A stretch of DNA of 64,000 nt from Corynebacterium stationis (lineage in GTDB: Bacteria > Actinomycetota > Actinomycetes > Mycobacteriales > Mycobacteriaceae): positions 806,001-870,000 of the forward strand of contig NZ_CP009251.1 in NCBI RefSeq assembly GCF_001941345.1. Direction: 5' to 3'. Each line of letters starts with the position of its first letter. The first letter of the stretch is position 1. Shown one piece after another: positions 29,015-39,037 of this stretch. The translations under genes and the position numbers were made by a program. The notes below the pieces were generated by a model. It saw only the letters and a program-made list of their open reading frames with translations. It did not search any database and was not told the origin of the DNA.

Positions 29015-29503
29015 ATGAAGAGTGAAATTCCTCCTTACGCGCCCAATCCTCCTGTTGTCGGTCCGAATCGGCAATCGAAATCTAAGTCTTGGATGCGCAT
29101 ACTTCCTGTGGCTGCCATAGGTATCGTCATTGGTGCTGTGATGACGTTCACGATCTTTCTAATGGTTGGAAAAGGCGCCGGTGATACCGTGGAGGTGGCC
29201 CCTGATACTTCTGACCCAACAGTTGGTCCTACCGAAGCTACTTCAACTTTCCAGTATCCATCGGAGGCTATCGAAGCTCTGAAGCAGGGACGTGAGCCCG
29301 AAGACGAAGAAACCTATAAGAAGTTGGTCGCCATTATTTGCCTAGCGTCAGCAAAAGGGTATAGCTCAGAATCAATTGCAAAAGACATCGGCGAAGATCT
29401 GCCTTTATTCACCGCGAAAGACGGAGAAGATTTGGTGTTTTACGCAGAAGAAGTTATTTGCCCACAGAATAGTGAGCTGATTCAAGAAATGCTTCAGAAC
29501 TAA
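29015..29503 (+). CDS. Membrane-anchored extracytoplasmic protein, DUF732-like
   Basis: A 162-residue protein: proline-rich cytoplasmic start, one membrane helix (about residues 28–52), a P/T/D linker, and a C-terminal globular part with two cysteines (ICLASAKG and EVICPQ) that resembles DUF732-like domains of Mycobacteriales. The paired cysteines could form an extracellular disulfide. Good ribosome site. Role unknown. Confidence 0.65.
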   Translation: MKSEIPPYAPNPPVVGPNRQSKSKSWMRILPVAAIGIVIGAVMTFTIFLMVGKGAGDTVEVAPDTSDPTVGPTEATSTFQYPSEAIEALKQGREPEDEETYKKLVAIICLASAKGYSSESIAKDIGEDLPLFTAKDGEDLVFYAEEVICPQNSELIQEMLQN

Positions 29504-29904
29504 AACCACGGTGTCTGGGCGGTAAGCGTAGGGGCGTATCAAGCCCAAAATTTGTGAAATTTGAGTTTAGATTTAGCGCAATTTCACGAGACTAAGAGAG
29601 CATTTCCATACCAAGCTGTCTAGATTCCCTGATTTATATTCATCGGCAATGGTAATACCATTAAATTTTCGCAGAACTCAAGGTCACGTGATTTTTCGGC
29701 GTTGTTGCTAGCCAAAGGGCATGTCGACGGAAACCACGGAAGTGGCAAAAAACTCCGGAAAGTTTTGCTTGTCTGGTGAATCAAAATCTGGCGAGGGAAT
29801 TTTGGGATTCTGTGTTTGAATATCGATGAGCATCTGAGCAGCACAAGTACGTGTTGCCCAGTGCCTTTCTTTATTCACACGCAGGCTAGTAATTGGAGAA
29901 TCTT
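29504..29904. other. Intergenic region upstream of the permease gene
   Basis: About 400 bp, AT-rich. Short frames are present without ribosome sites or recognisable products. I see no RNA gene in it. Confidence 0.5.
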
Positions 29905-31347
29905 ATGGCCGCTAATACTAAGGCGAAGGATCGTCGCGTTGCTTTTGCGACGATTGCCGGAACCACAATCGAGTACTACGACTTCTTTATCTACGCTCAG
30001 GCAGCAGGCATGGTCTTTTCCACGCTGATGTTTGAGCCACTCGGTTCGGAATTCGGCATGATGTTGTCTTTGGCCACGATTGGTATTAGCTTCCTCTTCC
30101 GTCCACTGGGTGCGTTCTTGGCAGGGCACTGGGGTGACCGCTTTGGTCGGCGTGCTGTTCTAGTAGCAACGCTTATTGGCATGGGCGTGTGCACTACGTT
30201 GATTGGTTTGCTGCCAACGTACGCACAAATTGGCATCGCAGCACCGATTGCATTGTTGGTACTGCGCCTTATCCAAGGCCTGTGCGCCGGCGGTGAGTGG
30301 GGTGGTGCTGCACTTATGGCTGTCGAGCACGCTGCACCACACAAGCGTGGACTTGCTGGCACGTACCCACAGATGGGCGTTTCGCTTGGCATGCTGCTGG
30401 CCACCGGTGTATTCGCGCTGATGACCGGTGTTATCTCACCTGGCGATGCCTTCTTGGAGTGGGGCTGGCGCGTTCCCTTTATCTTGAGCTTCGTTCTCGT
30501 GCTGCTTGGCCACTTCATTCGCCGTTCGGTGGATGAGACCCCGATTTACCAGGACATCGCCGAGCGCAAGCAGCAGACCAAGGCGCCTGTCGCGGTGCTG
30601 TTCAAGAAGCACTGGGCTTTGATAATCTGCGCAGCCGTGCTTTTCGCAGGCACCAATGCATCGGGCTACATCGCCACAGGCGGCTTCGTCACCGCGTACA
30701 CCACCAACCCCGATGGACCGATCGCTTTCGACCGCACCACCGCGATGTTGTGCATCAGCTCCGCAGCAGGCGTGTGGTTCCTGACCACGCTAATCAGCGG
30801 CATTGTCTCTGACTACTTCGGCCGCCGCAACACCTACTTATTCGGCTACATCTGGCTGATTGTCTTCGCGTTCCCAATGTTCGCCTTGGTGAACACCGCA
30901 GAGCCACTCAAGGTAGCGGCTGGTTTGAGCCTCTTCGCAGTCGGTCTGGGCTTCTCGTTTGGCCCACAGGCAGCCTGGTACACCGAGCTATTCCCAGCCA
31001 ACATTCGCTTCTCTGGCGTGTCTATTTCTTATGGCATCGGCACGGTCATTGGTGGTGCTTTCGCACCGACCATTGGCCAAGGTCTGCTGGAGGCTACCGG
31101 TTCGACCAACGGCATTGCCGTGTACATCATCGTTATGTCGGCACTGTCTTGCTTCGCCGCGCTGCTGCTTCACGATGTCCCACGTCGCGCCCTCGGCATT
31201 GACCACCAGGAGGAGCAGGAGCACTATGCGCGCCTGCGCCTGGGTAAGACCGAGCCTTACACCGCTGCTCCGCAGCTTGTCGATGCCCACGCGGATAGCC
31301 AAGCAGCTCCCGCTAACCCAGATGACCTGGAGCGAGTAACAACTTAA
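29905..31347 (+). CDS. MFS permease, metabolite:H+ symporter (MHS) family
   Basis: A 480-residue, 12-helix transporter. MHS hallmarks: FATIAGTTIEYYDFFIY near the start, the loop motif GDRFGRRAVL, and the family signature RLIQGLCAGGEWGGAALMAVEH. Relatives import shikimate, proline/betaine, alpha-ketoglutarate or aromatic acids; the substrate here is not evident. An upstream TTG at 29893 is in frame, but GGAG before ATG 29905 decides the start. Confidence 0.9.
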   Translation: MAANTKAKDRRVAFATIAGTTIEYYDFFIYAQAAGMVFSTLMFEPLGSEFGMMLSLATIGISFLFRPLGAFLAGHWGDRFGRRAVLVATLIGMGVCTTLIGLLPTYAQIGIAAPIALLVLRLIQGLCAGGEWGGAALMAVEHAAPHKRGLAGTYPQMGVSLGMLLATGVFALMTGVISPGDAFLEWGWRVPFILSFVLVLLGHFIRRSVDETPIYQDIAERKQQTKAPVAVLFKKHWALIICAAVLFAGTNASGYIATGGFVTAYTTNPDGPIAFDRTTAMLCISSAAGVWFLTTLISGIVSDYFGRRNTYLFGYIWLIVFAFPMFALVNTAEPLKVAAGLSLFAVGLGFSFGPQAAWYTELFPANIRFSGVSISYGIGTVIGGAFAPTIGQGLLEATGSTNGIAVYIIVMSALSCFAALLLHDVPRRALGIDHQEEQEHYARLRLGKTEPYTAAPQLVDAHADSQAAPANPDDLERVTT

Positions 31348-31384
31348 AAACCGATGAGACCGATGAGAAAGTCTCTCCAGAGAT

Positions 31385-31434
31385 AAATCCTCCGGATACT
31401 TGCCACTAACTGGCTGGTGTCCGGAGGATTCTTT
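31385..31434 (+). terminator. Rho-independent terminator after the MHS permease
   Basis: An 11-bp stem (AATCCTCCGGA, 31386–31396, with 31420–31430), followed by CTTTT. Confidence 0.85.
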
Positions 31435-31555
31435 TGCCTTAGTGGAACTTATCGCTGCTCACAACGGTCTAAGTAGTTCGTAGCTATTAGCTACCGAACA
31501 AAGTAAGTTGTGCCATTTTGGCGGAAAATATAACCAAGATGATTGGGAGAGACAC

Positions 31556-31906
31556 GTGAATACGCAGGAAACCAAGCCTTTTGATATTGAGACGGCCTAT
31601 ATCAAGGTCAACGACAACTATGTCGAGTACTCAGTTGCCATCAATGAGAACGTGATTGCGGAGCTGGACGATGAAGACATGTTAGTTGGCGTGAAACTAC
31701 TTTCGGTGAAAGAGATCCCTTCGGTTGAGGAAATTGAGTCACACGTAGATATCAATTGGGGCGATGAGGAAACTCTGGAGCGTGGTCTATGGAGGGTTGG
31801 CTTTTGCATCAGACTGCAAAAAGCCGTGGCCTTAGCCCAAGAGATTAACAATTCTCCACCTCCAAATAATGCCGGGGAAGACTTTGTGAACATAATTCAT
31901 GTTTAG
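31556..31906 (+). CDS. Hypothetical acidic protein
   Basis: A 116-residue soluble, acidic protein with beta-strand-like patterns. The frame opens at 31508, but the GTG at 31556 has TTGGGAGA in the right place. No family recognised; AT-richer than the core genes, as expected for the island. Confidence 0.55.
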   Translation: MNTQETKPFDIETAYIKVNDNYVEYSVAINENVIAELDDEDMLVGVKLLSVKEIPSVEEIESHVDINWGDEETLERGLWRVGFCIRLQKAVALAQEINNSPPPNNAGEDFVNIIHV

Positions 31907-32060
31907 CTAAAGACAAAGCTTTTTGGCTGGTCCCAAGCGAATTTCAACATCGCCTCAGATCTATACGTAGGCGCTGGGAGCGGCGGAATGGACGTGAAAG
32001 CTTGGGGGTACCGCGATAGCGCGGGAATCCTGTAGCCGACCAGAATTCTTTGGAATCAGG

Positions 32061-32558
32061 CTACCGGCGTCGATAGAGAGGAGAGGAAGCCAGCATGCGC
32101 TGGTCGGGGTCAAGTCGGGAAAGCAGCTTGGCGGAGATGTTTGCGAGCTGGTCAATTTCTTCAGGCTCGAGGGCATCGGTTACAAGCCGGCGGACTTCGG
32201 TGACATGCCCAGGCGCGGAGGCGACAACTTTGTCCCAACCGGAATCAGTGAGAGTAACCTCGGTGGCACGGCGGTCGCTTGTGCAAGGAGCGCGGGTGAT
32301 GAACTCGCGGCTTTCTAGCTTTGTGAGTACGCGGGAGAGCCGGGGGAGCGAGGCGTTGGTGCGTGCGGCGAGTTCGCTGGTGAGTAATTTTCGGCCCGAA
32401 GTTTCAGACAGCACTGACAAGCAGAAGTACTCAAAGTGGGTGAGGCCGGTGTCTTTGTTGAGCTGAGTATCAAGCGCGGAGGGGAGCAACTCCAGCACAG
32501 CTGCGAAGCGCACCCATGCTTCTTGCTCGCGTTGTGAAAGCCAACGTGTCTCGTCCAT
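32061..32558 (-). CDS. MarR-family transcriptional regulator
   Basis: A 165-residue winged-helix regulator. Dimerisation helices, then LTSELAARTNASLPRLSRVLTKLESREFITR (HTH) and SDRRATEVTLTDSG (wing). Such proteins sense phenolics, oxidants or drugs. No adjacent transporter or enzyme is divergently paired, so the target is unknown; autoregulation is likely. Confidence 0.9.
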   Translation of the reverse strand: MDETRWLSQREQEAWVRFAAVLELLPSALDTQLNKDTGLTHFEYFCLSVLSETSGRKLLTSELAARTNASLPRLSRVLTKLESREFITRAPCTSDRRATEVTLTDSGWDKVVASAPGHVTEVRRLVTDALEPEEIDQLANISAKLLSRLDPDQRMLASSPLYRRR

Positions 32559-32787
32559 AACGTCAGTTTAATGTAAGTGGTTGCACCTTTAAGCGAGATT
32601 CCTAGCAGTTAGTCCGAAGGTGCCTGTGCGCGGGGCTTTTCGTCGACTACGACGCGAAGAAGAATTAAATAGATGCTCAAAATGCGTGACAGGGGGTGCA
32701 TGAAGCTCGTATCATCAAGACCTAGAACAAGTTAGGGTCTACTTAGTACGGGCTTTGAGATTGCTACATTCGCAGAAAGGTTAGCTC

Positions 32788-33210
32788 ATGGCAAAGAATA
32801 CGTTGCTGCACCGAATTGAAGCGAGGCTGCGGCTGATTACTGCCAGTGAGTTTCACGCCTGCATTCATGATGAAGCTTTCCGTGCGCGGTTTCTGGGCAC
32901 GCACGAATGGAGTCCACATACCCCGGTTATTCCGGCGCTGTGGAATACCACGGTCGATGATCTGTGCGAGCACATCGAATGGCACTGCCCGGAAGATAAT
33001 GACTTCCTGGCGGTACCGGTGCTGCTGAAAGACCCAGTGAAGCTGGCGTGCATCCTGGTCACAGATATCTTTGATGTCTTCGACCCAGGTATGACCATGG
33101 ATGAAGTCTGTGATGCTTTGGCCAAGACCTCCGACTGGGCTTTTGCTAAAGAAATAGACGTGCCAGTGCAAAATGAGCTGGAAATAAACCGCTTGTTGGA
33201 CTTGGTCTAA
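32788..33210 (+). CDS. Conserved hypothetical protein
   Basis: A 140-residue soluble protein with several acidic helices and one region rich in D/F/V (ILVTDIFDVFDPGMTMDEV). An AAAGG ribosome site precedes the ATG. Lies 57 bp before era. No family recognised. Confidence 0.65.
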   Translation: MAKNTLLHRIEARLRLITASEFHACIHDEAFRARFLGTHEWSPHTPVIPALWNTTVDDLCEHIEWHCPEDNDFLAVPVLLKDPVKLACILVTDIFDVFDPGMTMDEVCDALAKTSDWAFAKEIDVPVQNELEINRLLDLV

Positions 33211-33266
33211 TTAGCTAATGTGTCAAAAGTAGGGGATTGGGCAATTTCGGACTAAGATGCAGGTCA

Positions 33267-34289
33267 ATGAATAACTCACCAGAAGACCCATTTGAGGCGG
33301 CCATCGCTGGCGCAGGCAATGCTGGCGCAGACGATGACGGCGCTGAAGCAACGGCTGATTACAGCCAGTACACCAACACCCCGGAGGGCTTTCGCTCCGG
33401 TTTCGTGAGCTTCGTCGGTAGGCCAAACACCGGCAAGTCTACGTTGACGAATGCACTGGTTGGTCAAAAGATTGCGATTACCGCTGACCAGCCAGAAACT
33501 ACCCGTCACCCGATTCGCGGTTTGGTGCACCGGGAAGATGCGCAGATCATCGTTGTCGACACCCCGGGTCTACACCGCCCGCGCACGCTGCTGGGTGAGC
33601 GCCTCAATGAAATCGTCAAGGAAACCTACCAAGACGTTGACGTGATTGGTCTGACCATTCCTGCTGATGAAAAGATCGGCCCTGGTGACCGCTGGATTTT
33701 AGAAAACGTGCGGGAAATTGCGCCGAAGACGCCGATTATTGGCATCGTGACCAAGCTGGATAGGGCATCGAAAGACGAAGTCGGCGCGCAGCTTTTAGCC
33801 TTGCATGAGCTTTTGTCGGAGAAAGACCCAGAAGCGGTAGTTATTCCGGTCTCTGCCACCGAAAACGTGCAGATTGATACGCTCATCGAGGTGCTCACGG
33901 AAGCCTTGCCTGAAGGCCCGAAGTTCTACCCTGATGATCACATCACCGATGATGACAACAACAAGCGCATCGCTGAGCTCATCCGTGAAGCTGCACTCTC
34001 AGGGCTCAAAGACGAGCTCCCACACTCCGTTGCAGTCGAAGTCGATGAGATTTTGCCTTCACAAGAGCGCGAAGGTGTACTCGATGTGCACGCTATTGTC
34101 TACGTCGAACGCCCCGGACAGAAGAAGATCCTGGAGGGCAAAGATGGACGGCGTCTGCGTCGCATCGTTAGCAATGCGCGCAAGGAAATCATCCAGTTGC
34201 TGGGCCAAAACGTCTTCCTTGATTTGCGCATCAAGGTCTTAAAAAACTGGCAATCTGATCCGAAGTCATTGGGGCGCCTTGGCTTCTAG
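33267..34289 (+). CDS. era: GTPase Era
   Basis: A 340-residue GTPase for 30S subunit assembly. G1 is GRPNTGKST, the switch region contains ETTRHPIRG, G3 is DTPG and G4 is TKLD. A C-terminal KH domain binds the 3' end of 16S rRNA (IVYVERPGQKKILEG… NVFLDLRIKV). A polar ~40-residue N-terminal extension is typical of corynebacterial Era. ATG 33267 is used rather than the upstream 33237 start. It overlaps recO by 11 bp. Confidence 0.95.
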   Translation: MNNSPEDPFEAAIAGAGNAGADDDGAEATADYSQYTNTPEGFRSGFVSFVGRPNTGKSTLTNALVGQKIAITADQPETTRHPIRGLVHREDAQIIVVDTPGLHRPRTLLGERLNEIVKETYQDVDVIGLTIPADEKIGPGDRWILENVREIAPKTPIIGIVTKLDRASKDEVGAQLLALHELLSEKDPEAVVIPVSATENVQIDTLIEVLTEALPEGPKFYPDDHITDDDNNKRIAELIREAALSGLKDELPHSVAVEVDEILPSQEREGVLDVHAIVYVERPGQKKILEGKDGRRLRRIVSNARKEIIQLLGQNVFLDLRIKVLKNWQSDPKSLGRLGF

Positions 34290-35004
34290 ACCCTCTTTTC
34301 GCGACCGTGCGGTAGTAATTCGCAGCTATGACTTCGGTGAGGCTGACCGCGTCATCGTGTTGCTGACTAAGCATCATGGCTTAGTCCGCGCGGTAGCAAA
34401 AGGTGTACGGCGCGCGAAATCGCGCTTTGGCTCGCGACTGCAGCTTTTCGTCAACTTAGACGTCCAGCTCTACTCCGGCCGCAACCTGGCCACTATCACC
34501 CAAGCCGACACCATTGATTACTTCGGTGCACAGCTTATCGATGACTACGATAAATACACTGCTGCGTGCGTCATGTTAGAAGCCGCCGAACGCCTGAGCC
34601 TCGATGATGATCCGTTCCTCTACGAGCTGGTCATCGACACGCTTAAAGACCTGCAAGATACGAAGCGCCCCATGCTGGTGCTTGATACTTTCTTGCTGCT
34701 GGCGATGGAACATGCCGGCTGGGCACCAAGTCTTTTTAACTGTGCCCAATGCGGCGCGCCGGGACCGCACCACGCTTTCCACCCGGCTATCGGTGGGGCA
34801 TCCTGCGGTAATTGCCGCCCACCGGGGGCTGCCGAAGTAGACCCAGAGACCCTGCACATCATGTGGCTGATTTCGCATGGGCATGAGTCCAATGCCACCG
34901 TGGCGCAGGCTGGCGAGGCACATCAGCTCATACGCGCGCACCTGCAGTGGCACCTAGAACGCAAAGTCAATGCCCTGTCCGTGATGGATCAGGAATTGCA
35001 GTAA
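34279..35004 (+). CDS. recO: DNA repair protein RecO
   Basis: A 241-residue OB-fold protein of the RecFOR recombination pathway. N-terminal OB domain (VIRSYDFGEADRVIVLLT), helical core, and a four-cysteine zinc motif: CAQCG and CGNC. The start is TTG 34279, overlapping the end of era, as in relatives. Confidence 0.94.
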   Translation: MASRPSFRDRAVVIRSYDFGEADRVIVLLTKHHGLVRAVAKGVRRAKSRFGSRLQLFVNLDVQLYSGRNLATITQADTIDYFGAQLIDDYDKYTAACVMLEAAERLSLDDDPFLYELVIDTLKDLQDTKRPMLVLDTFLLLAMEHAGWAPSLFNCAQCGAPGPHHAFHPAIGGASCGNCRPPGAAEVDPETLHIMWLISHGHESNATVAQAGEAHQLIRAHLQWHLERKVNALSVMDQELQ

Positions 35005-35015
35005 GCTAATTAATC

Positions 35016-35768
35016 GTGATTACCCCAGATCCCAACCGCGTTTTACACCCGCCAGAAATTCCTACGGAATTTCTCCCAAGACATATCGCCATGGTCATGG
35101 ATGGCAATGGCCGGTGGGCACAAGAGCGCGGCATGAAGCGCACCGAAGGCCACAAACGTGGGGAAGCAGTGCTTCTCGATGTCGTCGATGCCTGCCTGGC
35201 TCTGGGCGTTCCTTATCTTTCGGCCTATGCCTTCTCCACGGAAAATTGGCGTCGCTCACCCGATGAGGTGCGCTTTCTCATGGGCTTTAACCGCGACGTG
35301 TTGCGCCGGCAGCGCGAGTGGTTGCATGAGCGCGGCGTGCGCGTGGTCTGGGTTGGCCGTCGCCCGCGGCTGTGGCGCTCTGTCATTAAAGAGCTAGAAG
35401 CTGCTGAAGAGCTAACGAAAGACAACACACGCATGACGCTAGCGATGTGCGTTAACTACGGAGGCCGCGCCGAAATTGCCGATGCCTTCAAGAAGATGAG
35501 CGAAGACGTTCAAAACGGCACGCTCAATGCGGCTACTGTGACCGAGAAAACCATCTCACAGTACATGTATGACCCGACCATGCCGGATGTAGATTTATTC
35601 CTGCGCCCCTCGGGGGAAAAGCGCACGTCAAACTTCCTTGTGTGGCAGTCAGCCTATGCAGAAATGGTTTATCAAGATAAGCTATTTCCTGATTTCACTC
35701 CAGAAGACCTTTTCGCAGCCGTGGAAGAATACGCGCGCCGCGATCGTCGTTTTGGAGGAACCAAGTAG
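35016..35768 (+). CDS. uppS: cis-Prenyltransferase (decaprenyl/undecaprenyl diphosphate synthase)
   Basis: A 250-residue Z-prenyltransferase making the lipid carrier for peptidoglycan and arabinogalactan. [11 protein letters not shown] (catalytic Asp and diphosphate binding), [15 protein letters not shown], and the C-terminal [12 protein letters not shown]. Start GTG. The recO–uppS context is that of the long-chain synthase (Rv2361c type); chain length itself cannot be read from sequence. Confidence 0.95.
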   Translation: MITPDPNRVLHPPEIPTEFLPRHIAMVMDGNGRWAQERGMKRTEGHKRGEAVLLDVVDACLALGVPYLSAYAFSTENWRRSPDEVRFLMGFNRDVLRRQREWLHERGVRVVWVGRRPRLWRSVIKELEAAEELTKDNTRMTLAMCVNYGGRAEIADAFKKMSEDVQNGTLNAATVTEKTISQYMYDPTMPDVDLFLRPSGEKRTSNFLVWQSAYAEMVYQDKLFPDFTPEDLFAAVEEYARRDRRFGGTK

Positions 35769-35830
35769 CTCAGGGAGCTACTAAATTTTCGCACTAGGTA
35801 GGTAGGGAAAGCGCGACAAGGATGGAAACC

Positions 35831-36916
35831 ATGGAGCAGCCAACTCGCCAGCAGATAGCCCGCTGGCGGAAGTATCTGGCTAATGAGCGCGCTGAAGCCG
35901 CGGTCTATCGTGAACTTGCCCGGAAGAAGAAGGGCGAAGAGCGCAATATTTTGCTCAAGTTAGCCGATGCCGAATCCCGCCACGAACAGTACTGGCAGGA
36001 AAAGCTCGGCGAATATGTTGGCATGCCGCAAAAGCCCGATTTGAACACCCAGTTTATGGGCTGGATGGCCAAGAACTTCGGTTCCGTATTTACCTTGGCG
36101 CTCATGCAGTCGGCGGAAAGCCGCACACCGTATCTAGACGATGAAGATGCCAGTGAGCAACTAGCTGCCGATGAACGCGTGCACGCCGAAGTCGTTCGCG
36201 GTCTGGCAATTCAGGGCCGGGAGAAAATCTCCGGTAACTTCCGCGCCGCAGTCTTTGGCGCAAACGATGGTCTGGTCTCAAACCTTGCCCTGGTCATTGG
36301 CGTGATGGGCTCTGGTGCTCCGACGTCGACCTTGCTGCTAACCGGTGTCTCTGGTCTTTTGGCTGGCGCTTTGTCGATGGCCGCGGGCGAATATGTCTCC
36401 GTGAAGTCCCAAGGCGAGCTGCTCGAAGCTTCGCGCCCTGCGGCACCGGCGACGCAACTGGCAGGGGAGTTAGATGTTGATGCCAATGAGCTTGCGCTAA
36501 TTTACCGTGCCCGCGGCATGAGCCATGATGAGGCCGAAGCCAAGGCACAAACCGTCTTCCACGCACTGCAAGAACACACCGCGGCTGCCGATGCCTCTAG
36601 CCATGCCCACGCTGAGCCCGCCGTGGAAGAAGAAAAATCCCACGGCATTATTGGCGAAGCTTGGTCTGCGGCGCTGTCGAGTTTCTGCTTCTTTGCCACC
36701 GGCGCGCTGATTCCGATCATTCCGTTTATCTTCGGCATGGACGTTCTACCAGGTGCTATCGTTGCCATAGTGCTGGTATCGCTCGCGCTGATGACAACGG
36801 GTGGAATAACCGGTCTAATTTCCGGCAAGCCACCACTATTGCGTGCTCTACGTCAGCTGGCTATCGGCCTCGGCGCCGCGGGTATTACTTACCTTCTTGG
36901 TCTTCTCTTTGCATAA
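35831..36916 (+). CDS. Rubrerythrin-like / VIT1-family membrane protein
   Basis: A 361-residue fusion. The N-terminal ~130 residues form a ferritin-like helical bundle with E-x-x-Y/H motifs (LANERAEAAVYRELA, DAESRHEQYW, ADERVHAEVV). The rest is a CCC1/VIT1 iron/manganese transporter domain (VFGANDGLVSNLALVIGV, then helices near the end). It is predicted to move Fe2+/Mn2+ across the membrane with the ferritin-like part binding metal. A histidine-containing cytoplasmic loop lies at about residues 250–265. Both ATGs (35822, 35831) are possible; AAGGA favours 35831. Confidence 0.88.
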   Translation: MEQPTRQQIARWRKYLANERAEAAVYRELARKKKGEERNILLKLADAESRHEQYWQEKLGEYVGMPQKPDLNTQFMGWMAKNFGSVFTLALMQSAESRTPYLDDEDASEQLAADERVHAEVVRGLAIQGREKISGNFRAAVFGANDGLVSNLALVIGVMGSGAPTSTLLLTGVSGLLAGALSMAAGEYVSVKSQGELLEASRPAAPATQLAGELDVDANELALIYRARGMSHDEAEAKAQTVFHALQEHTAAADASSHAHAEPAVEEEKSHGIIGEAWSAALSSFCFFATGALIPIIPFIFGMDVLPGAIVAIVLVSLALMTTGGITGLISGKPPLLRALRQLAIGLGAAGITYLLGLLFA

Positions 36917-36987
36917 AAAGTCCGCCTGACGCTCACTGTGCGCAGCCATACTTTTTACAAACAAGATTTCCTATTTGGGAAAATTGC

Positions 36988-37419
36988 TTATTGGGAATTT
37001 TCCCGGCATTTGGAACAAATACCAAAGACTTCGGCGTCGTGGCCAGTGAGCTGGAAACCGTAGGTGTCGGCGACTTGCCGGGCCCACTTTTCAATCAGAC
37101 CGCCATCGATTTCTTCGGTGCGCCCGCACTTGGTGCATACCAGGTGATGGTGGTGCGCCTCGGATTCGCAGTGGCGGTATAAAACCTCGCCGGTCGGGGA
37201 GTGCAGTGCATCAACGGCGCCGATATCAACCAGTGACTGCAAGGTGCGGTACACGGTTGTGAGACCGACCTTGGCGTTGCGGTCTTGGAGCGCAGTATGA
37301 ATTTCTTTGGCCGATTGGAAACGGTCAATTTCCTGCATAACTTCAACAACTGCAGTGCGCTGTTTCGTGGTACGCATACCAAGCTTTGGGGTGTGTGAGC
37401 TTGAGGAATGAACGGTCAT
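36988..37419 (-). CDS. zur: Zinc-responsive Fur-family repressor
   Basis: A 143-residue Fur-type regulator. Winged helix with VGLTTVYRTLQSLV, regulatory zinc ligands ESEAHHHHLVC, and structural CTKC and CSKC pairs. Position next to glyS is that of corynebacterial zur, hence Zur rather than Fur. It represses zinc uptake genes when zinc is sufficient. The ArsR-type znr often placed between glyS and zur is absent here; the genes are divergent. Confidence 0.88.
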   Translation of the reverse strand: MTVHSSSSHTPKLGMRTTKQRTAVVEVMQEIDRFQSAKEIHTALQDRNAKVGLTTVYRTLQSLVDIGAVDALHSPTGEVLYRHCESEAHHHHLVCTKCGRTEEIDGGLIEKWARQVADTYGFQLTGHDAEVFGICSKCRENSQ

Positions 37420-37555
37420 GAATCTGAGTTTAGCAACTTAGTTGCCGTGACATATAAGAACCAATTCAACCCCATCGGGCGCGGATTTCTTTCACAAGAT
37501 AGAATGACGTGATTAGAACCATCGGCTGTCCCCTACCAGAGGAGTCTTAATTATT

Positions 37556-38935
37556 ATGGCGTCAGTGATTGATTCTGTCGTAAATCTTTGTAAGCGTCGT
37601 GGCCTGGTGTATCAGGCTGGCGAGATCTACGGCGGATCGCGCTCGGCCTGGGACTACGGTCCCCTGGGTGTAGAACTCAAGGAAAACATCAAGCGCCAGT
37701 GGTGGCGTCACATGGTGCAATCCCGTGATGACGTCGTCGGTATTGATTCTTCCATCATCCAGCCTACCCAGACCTGGATTTCTTCCGGTCACGTCGAAGT
37801 CTTCACCGATCCTTTGGTGGAGTCCTTGCACACCCACAAGCGCTACCGCGCTGACCACCTGCTGGAGGCTTACGAAGAAAAGCACGGCCACCCACCAGCA
37901 AACGGTCTGGCAGATATCAATGACCCAGAAACCGGTCAGCCAGGCAAATGGTCGGAGCCAAAGGCATTCTCCGGTCTGCTGAAGACCTTCCTTGGTCCAG
38001 TCGATGATGAAGAGGGCTTGCACTACCTGCGTCCGGAAACCGCACAGGGTATCTTCGTCAACTTCAAAAACGTTATGACCTCGGCGCGTATGAAGCCACC
38101 GTTTGGTATCGCCAATATCGGTAAGTCTTTCCGTAATGAAATTACCCCAGGTAACTTCATCTTCCGTACGCGTGAGTTTGAGCAGATGGAGATGGAATTC
38201 TTCGTCAAGCCAGGCGAGGATGAGGACTGGCACCAGTACTGGATCGACAACCGACTGCAGTGGTACGTCGACCTAGGTGTTAACCCAGACAACCTGCGTC
38301 TGTACGAGCACCCACAGGAAAAGCTTTCGCACTACTCCAAGCGCACGGTGGACGTGGAGTACGCATTTGGCTTCCAGGGCTCTAAGTGGGGTGAGCTGGA
38401 AGGCGTTGCTAACCGTACTGACTACGACCTGCGCGTGCACTCTGAGCACTCCGGTGAAGACCTTTCCTACTTTGACCAGACCACCGAAGAACGCTGGATT
38501 CCATACGTTATCGAGCCAGCTGCCGGCCTGGGCCGTTCCATGATGGCATTCTTGGTTGATGCTTATACCGAGGAAGAAGTTCCCAACGCCAAGGGTGGCA
38601 CTGACACCCGCGTCGTGTTGAAGCTGGACCGTCGTCTGTCGCCTGTTAAGGTTGCGGTTCTGCCACTATCGAAGAAGGAAGAGCTGTCCACCCCAGCAAA
38701 GGCTTTGGCCGATAAGCTGCGTGGCCTGTGGAACGTTGACTACGACGTCTCCGGTGCGATTGGTCGTCGTTACCGTCGCCAGGATGAAATCGGTACGCCA
38801 TTTTGCGTGACCTATGACTTTGATTCACTCGAAGACAATGCGGTTACCGTACGTGAGCGCGATTCCATGGAGCAGGAGCGCGTCAAGATTGATGAGCTCG
38901 AAACCTACCTAGCTGCGCGTCTCGCAGGCTGCTAA
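37556..38935 (+). CDS. glyS: Glycyl-tRNA synthetase, class II (alpha2 type)
   Basis: A 459-residue single-chain GlyRS. N-terminal [15 protein letters not shown] and [11 protein letters not shown], then the [15 protein letters not shown] region and motif 2 around [24 protein letters not shown], then GRSMMAFL and the anticodon-binding domain. Cytosolic. An own terminator follows. I see no T-box leader upstream. Confidence 0.96.
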   Translation: MASVIDSVVNLCKRRGLVYQAGEIYGGSRSAWDYGPLGVELKENIKRQWWRHMVQSRDDVVGIDSSIIQPTQTWISSGHVEVFTDPLVESLHTHKRYRADHLLEAYEEKHGHPPANGLADINDPETGQPGKWSEPKAFSGLLKTFLGPVDDEEGLHYLRPETAQGIFVNFKNVMTSARMKPPFGIANIGKSFRNEITPGNFIFRTREFEQMEMEFFVKPGEDEDWHQYWIDNRLQWYVDLGVNPDNLRLYEHPQEKLSHYSKRTVDVEYAFGFQGSKWGELEGVANRTDYDLRVHSEHSGEDLSYFDQTTEERWIPYVIEPAAGLGRSMMAFLVDAYTEEEVPNAKGGTDTRVVLKLDRRLSPVKVAVLPLSKKEELSTPAKALADKLRGLWNVDYDVSGAIGRRYRRQDEIGTPFCVTYDFDSLEDNAVTVRERDSMEQERVKIDELETYLAARLAGC

Positions 38936-38988
38936 GTTAAATCTTCTGCCTTGCGGCATGCGGGTTTAGCCTGCGAACATGACACTTT

Positions 38989-39024
38989 AATGCGGTGACT
39001 ACCCGAAAGGGTGGTCACCGCATT
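38989..39024 (+). terminator. Hairpin terminator after glyS
   Basis: A 16-bp stem (38989–39004 with 39009–39024, one G·T pair) closed by a GAAA tetraloop. The T-tract is weak, but the stem is very stable. Confidence 0.75.
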
Positions 39025-39037
39025 AGACTCTTAAAGC

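Noticed and set aside
37440..37555. T-box leader before glyS
   Set aside because: No T-box core sequence or terminator/antiterminator pair is visible.
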